A DNA stretch of 64,000 nt from a virus. The DNA lies in the IMG/VR virus record IMGVR_UViG_3300021976_000006, positions 1 through 64,000 of that record; one strand, 5' to 3'. Shown here piece by piece: positions 62,640-64,000 of this stretch. The position numbers and the translations under genes were made by a program. The notes below the pieces were generated by a model. It saw nothing but the letters and a program-made list of their open reading frames with translations, was not told the DNA's origin and ran no database searches. How positions within the stretch are numbered: position 1 is the stretch's first letter; each line of letters begins with the position of its first letter.

Positions 62640-62813
62640 ATGAAAGCTCAAAACATTATTGGCACTATTGGTGCTACAGAAAACACTCCAACAGTTGGTT
62701 CAGTTGATAAATCTATTCTTAAAAGAATGAAGAAATCAGCAGTTAAACCTATTGGTAGGACAGTTGGTTCATTTGGTTCATTAAGATTTATGAGTCATGT
62801 TCAAACTAAATAA
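62640..62813 (+). CDS. Hypothetical basic protein, 57 aa
   Basis: Gly/Ser/Thr-rich and basic (KAQNIIGTIGATENTPTVGS; ILKRMKKSAVKPIGRTVGS). A repeated TVGS element occurs at residues 18-21 and 41-44. It follows the terminator and has no consensus host promoter. Function unknown. Confidence 0.55.
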   Translation: MKAQNIIGTIGATENTPTVGSVDKSILKRMKKSAVKPIGRTVGSFGSLRFMSHVQTK

Positions 62814-62889
62814 AAGAACTAAAAAACGTATCAAAAGAGATAAACAGGAAGCTTTAGAGCTATTCTTATTCCTTGATACTTACTGCTAA
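62797..62889 (+). CDS. Hypothetical basic microprotein, 30 aa
   Basis: Overlaps the end of the 57-aa gene by 17 bases. Basic N-terminus (KLNKRTKKRIKRDKQ) and hydrophobic end (ELFLFLDTYC). A further 18-codon frame begins with a TAATG overlap at 62889. Support is only the overlap arrangement. Confidence 0.35.
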   Translation: MFKLNKRTKKRIKRDKQEALELFLFLDTYC

Positions 62890-62920
62890 TGCAGACAATA
62901 CTCCTAAGCATGAGTTATAA

Positions 62921-63178
62921 ACTGCTTATTTACTTTATTAAGTAATTAAAGATATTAATCGAACATACGAAGTATGTGAAGATATTACATAGCAGTAATT
63001 AGACAACTAGTAGTAATGTAAATCTCATAGTTACCATAGGGTCGAGTAGTATTTACTATTAGTTGTTCTTAATACACTATTAAAACATGCAATTATAGTT
63101 GTAAAAGAGAGGTTTTTGTGTTTATCTTATTAGTTAGCTGATACACATTGCACATTAACTCTCTCTTTATTAAAAACC
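62921..63178 (+). ncRNA. Structured non-coding region in the 328-base gap 62890-63217
   Basis: No gene is visible between the microORFs and 63218 apart from an 18-codon frame. Three structural blocks can be read. First, a 76-nt unit closed by ACTGCT (62921-62926) and AGCAGT (62991-62996) with inner hairpins TACTT/AAGTA and ACATAC/GTATGT. Second, a 14-bp stem with one G-T wobble, 63003-63016 with 63053-63066. Third, two interleaved helices, 63104-63111 with 63161-63168 and 63111-63117 with 63172-63178, a possible pseudoknot. It may be a regulatory RNA or an origin-type structure. Confidence 0.45.
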
Positions 63179-63217
63179 CAATTAACCTAATCATTAAAAC
63201 CAATTAATATAGCTATT

Positions 63218-63361
63218 ATGAACATTTCACTTGGAATACTACTAGTTATATTAGTAGTTTCAGCTATTGTAATATTAAACCTTTTAGTAGGTTTACACAA
63301 TAAAATACTAGATATTACAACTAAATTAGAGCAAATTGATAATAAACTTGATGAATTATGA
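63218..63361 (+). CDS. Small membrane protein, 47 aa
   Basis: One long hydrophobic helix (LGILLVILVVSAIVILNLLV) then a coiled-coil-like tail (ILDITTKLEQIDNKLDEL). The stop overlaps the next start as ATGA. Likely an inner-membrane protein made early, possibly affecting host envelope or superinfection. Confidence 0.6.
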   Translation: MNISLGILLVILVVSAIVILNLLVGLHNKILDITTKLEQIDNKLDEL

Positions 63362-63453
63362 ATAGTATACCATCATCTCCATTTAATAAAAATGAATGGA
63401 CATTATTAGGAATAGCATTAATAGCATTCATTATACTATTATATAATCTATGA
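63358..63453 (+). CDS. Small membrane protein, 31 aa
   Basis: Coupled to the preceding gene by a 4-base ATGA overlap. Polar N-terminus (NSIPSSPFNKNEW) and a single hydrophobic helix (TLLGIALIAFIILLYNL). Coupled also to the next frame. Confidence 0.5.
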   Translation: MNSIPSSPFNKNEWTLLGIALIAFIILLYNL

Positions 63454-63527
63454 TAACTAAACTAAAAACATACGGTATAAAAGCATTTCAATTATACTAT
63501 AAATACTCCTATTTATTTAACAGATAA
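63450..63527 (+). CDS. Hypothetical microprotein, 25 aa
   Basis: Third frame of an ATGA-linked chain. Basic, Tyr-rich peptide (MITKLKTYGIKAFQLYYKYS). Too short to judge alone; the coupling is the evidence. Confidence 0.35.
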   Translation: MITKLKTYGIKAFQLYYKYSYLFNR

Positions 63528-63539
63528 ATCTAAACAACT

Positions 63540-63749
63540 ATGAAATTATTATTAATAGCCAATTGTATTTACTTACCATTTAATTTACCAAACAGTAAAT
63601 ATGTATCTGGAAGTATATCAGGAAATATATTCTTAAATGAAATATATACTATTGAAGAAATAAAAGAGAAGCATAAAGATAGTAATTATCCATTAATAGA
63701 ATGTGATGATTTACATGATTTATGTAAGAAATGGGGAACTAAACTTTAA
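63540..63749 (+). CDS. Hypothetical protein, 69 aa
   Basis: Starts 12 bases after the microgene chain. A hydrophobic start (MKLLLIANCIYLPFNLPNSK) followed by a mixed part with IYTIEEIKEKH and ECDDLHDLCKKWG. The first segment could be a signal-like leader but lacks a clear cleavage site. Not recognised. Confidence 0.55.
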   Translation: MKLLLIANCIYLPFNLPNSKYVSGSISGNIFLNEIYTIEEIKEKHKDSNYPLIECDDLHDLCKKWGTKL

Positions 63750-63758
63750 ACTATAACT

Positions 63759-63935
63759 ATGAAAAAGATATTAATATTACTAACAATAGTAATAATGAGT
63801 TCCTGTACTAAGAGTATAGTAGAAGCTCCAGAACAACCTAAAACAGAACAAGTAAAAGATATTATAAGAGCTGAAACTCTAATGGTATCACCTGATTTTG
63901 TTAAAGGTACAGATAACAAACAACTAATTAAATAG
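63759..63935 (+). CDS. Small lipoprotein, 58 aa
   Basis: Clear lipoprotein signal: KKILILLTIVIMSSC with Cys16 as the lipid site, then a short polar, Glu/Lys-rich tail (TKSIVEAPEQPKTEQ ... NKQLIK). Phage lipoproteins of this size can block superinfection at the envelope. Placed in the presumed early block. Confidence 0.7.
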   Translation: MKKILILLTIVIMSSCTKSIVEAPEQPKTEQVKDIIRAETLMVSPDFVKGTDNKQLIK

Positions 63936-63938
63936 ATC

Positions 63939-64000
63939 ATGAGTATATTAATATTTACAATAATACTAATAGCAGCAATAGCTATGTTAGCATTTGGTAC
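63939..64000 (+). CDS. Small membrane protein, 5' part; cut by window edge
   Basis: Starts three bases after the lipoprotein stop and runs out of the window. The visible 20 residues are one hydrophobic helix (SILIFTIILIAAIAMLAFG). Fits the series of small membrane proteins to its left. Confidence 0.5.
   Translation, partial: MSILIFTIILIAAIAMLAFG

Noticed and set aside
62921-62996. Second tRNA, because the unit is 76 nt and closed by a 6-bp stem
   Set aside because: Spacing between arms does not fit, no plausible anticodon stem of 5 bp with a 7-base loop exists, and the T-loop consensus is absent.
1-64000. Stop-codon reassignment (TAG or TGA), known in some crAss-like phages
   Set aside because: TAA, TAG and TGA all close recognisable genes here (for example TAG after dUTPase and exonuclease, TGA after the zinc-ribbon gene and the 47-aa membrane gene), and giant late frames stay open under the standard code. 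No suppressor tRNA was seen.
1-64000. CRISPR array, insertion sequence or integrase/attachment site
   Set aside because: No regularly spaced repeats, transposase motifs or recombinase genes were found; the only mobile-type genes are the two GIY-YIG endonucleases and possibly the small nuclease at 60086.

Overview
This window is about 64 kb of a very AT-rich, densely coded virulent phage genome with the gene set and layout of a crAss-like phage (order Crassvirales). The host is probably a member of the Bacteroidota. The evidence for this is: a giant virion RNA polymerase polypeptide with a DFDID catalytic motif; an MCP, portal and large terminase block next to it; a very long beta-rich tail protein; opposed replication and virion modules; and several copies of the Bacteroidota sigma-factor promoter (TTTG, about 20 bases, TANNTTTG). 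No integrase, repressor, CRISPR array or stop-codon recoding was seen. No DNA polymerase gene lies in this window.

Layout. (1) Bases 1-12468, plus strand: nucleotide metabolism and replication. This holds the end of a B12-dependent ribonucleotide reductase, dUTPase, a helicase-loader-like protein, DnaB-like helicase, Sak4-like ATPase, SSB, primase, RusA-like resolvase and 5'-3' exonuclease. Also here are a GIY-YIG homing endonuclease, a dNTP diphosphohydrolase-like protein, two metallophosphoesterases and an exported glucosaminidase-like enzyme. (2) A bidirectional terminator at 12469-12508 separates this from about 50 kb of minus-strand genes. (3) 12538-31597, minus: giant ejected/transcription proteins (1323, 3946, 547 and 532 aa). 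(4) 31602-37688, minus: muzzle and ring-like tail proteins. (5) 37739-39305, minus: lysis cassette (M15 peptidase, membrane protein, small secreted protein, unimolecular spanin). (6) 39317-47289, minus: two pectate-lyase-fold tailspikes, a Cys-rich gene cluster, a PL1 pectate lyase and a fiber. (7) 47368-57029, minus: head genes (structural proteins, MCP, scaffold-like protein, portal, TerL). (8) 57022-62163, minus: small genes, an HU/IHF-like protein, an HTH protein, a tRNA with initiator features in a structured non-coding locus, a nuclease, a small zincin and a second GIY-YIG gene. (9) 62338-64000, plus: a divergent right-hand block of tiny genes, including membrane microproteins and a lipoprotein, with a structured non-coding stretch.

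How it works together. In the characterised crAss-like phage phi14:2 the giant RNA polymerase is packaged, injected and transcribes early genes, while host RNA polymerase reads later ones. The promoters here fit that division. Host-type promoters stand in front of scaffold/MCP, the fiber and lysis operon, the ring and muzzle operon, the cargo genes and the terminase operon. On the early strand only SSB and a homing endonuclease have one. Several of these promoters sit so close to the ATG that the mRNA should be leaderless or nearly so, and the same phage carries a tRNA-CAT with three hallmarks of an initiator tRNA. That combination is the most interesting hypothesis in the window. The Cys-rich twin microproteins upstream of the tailspikes and the zincin-RNA polymerase fusion are the other strong leads. 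All assignments come from reading the sequence; no database search was run.
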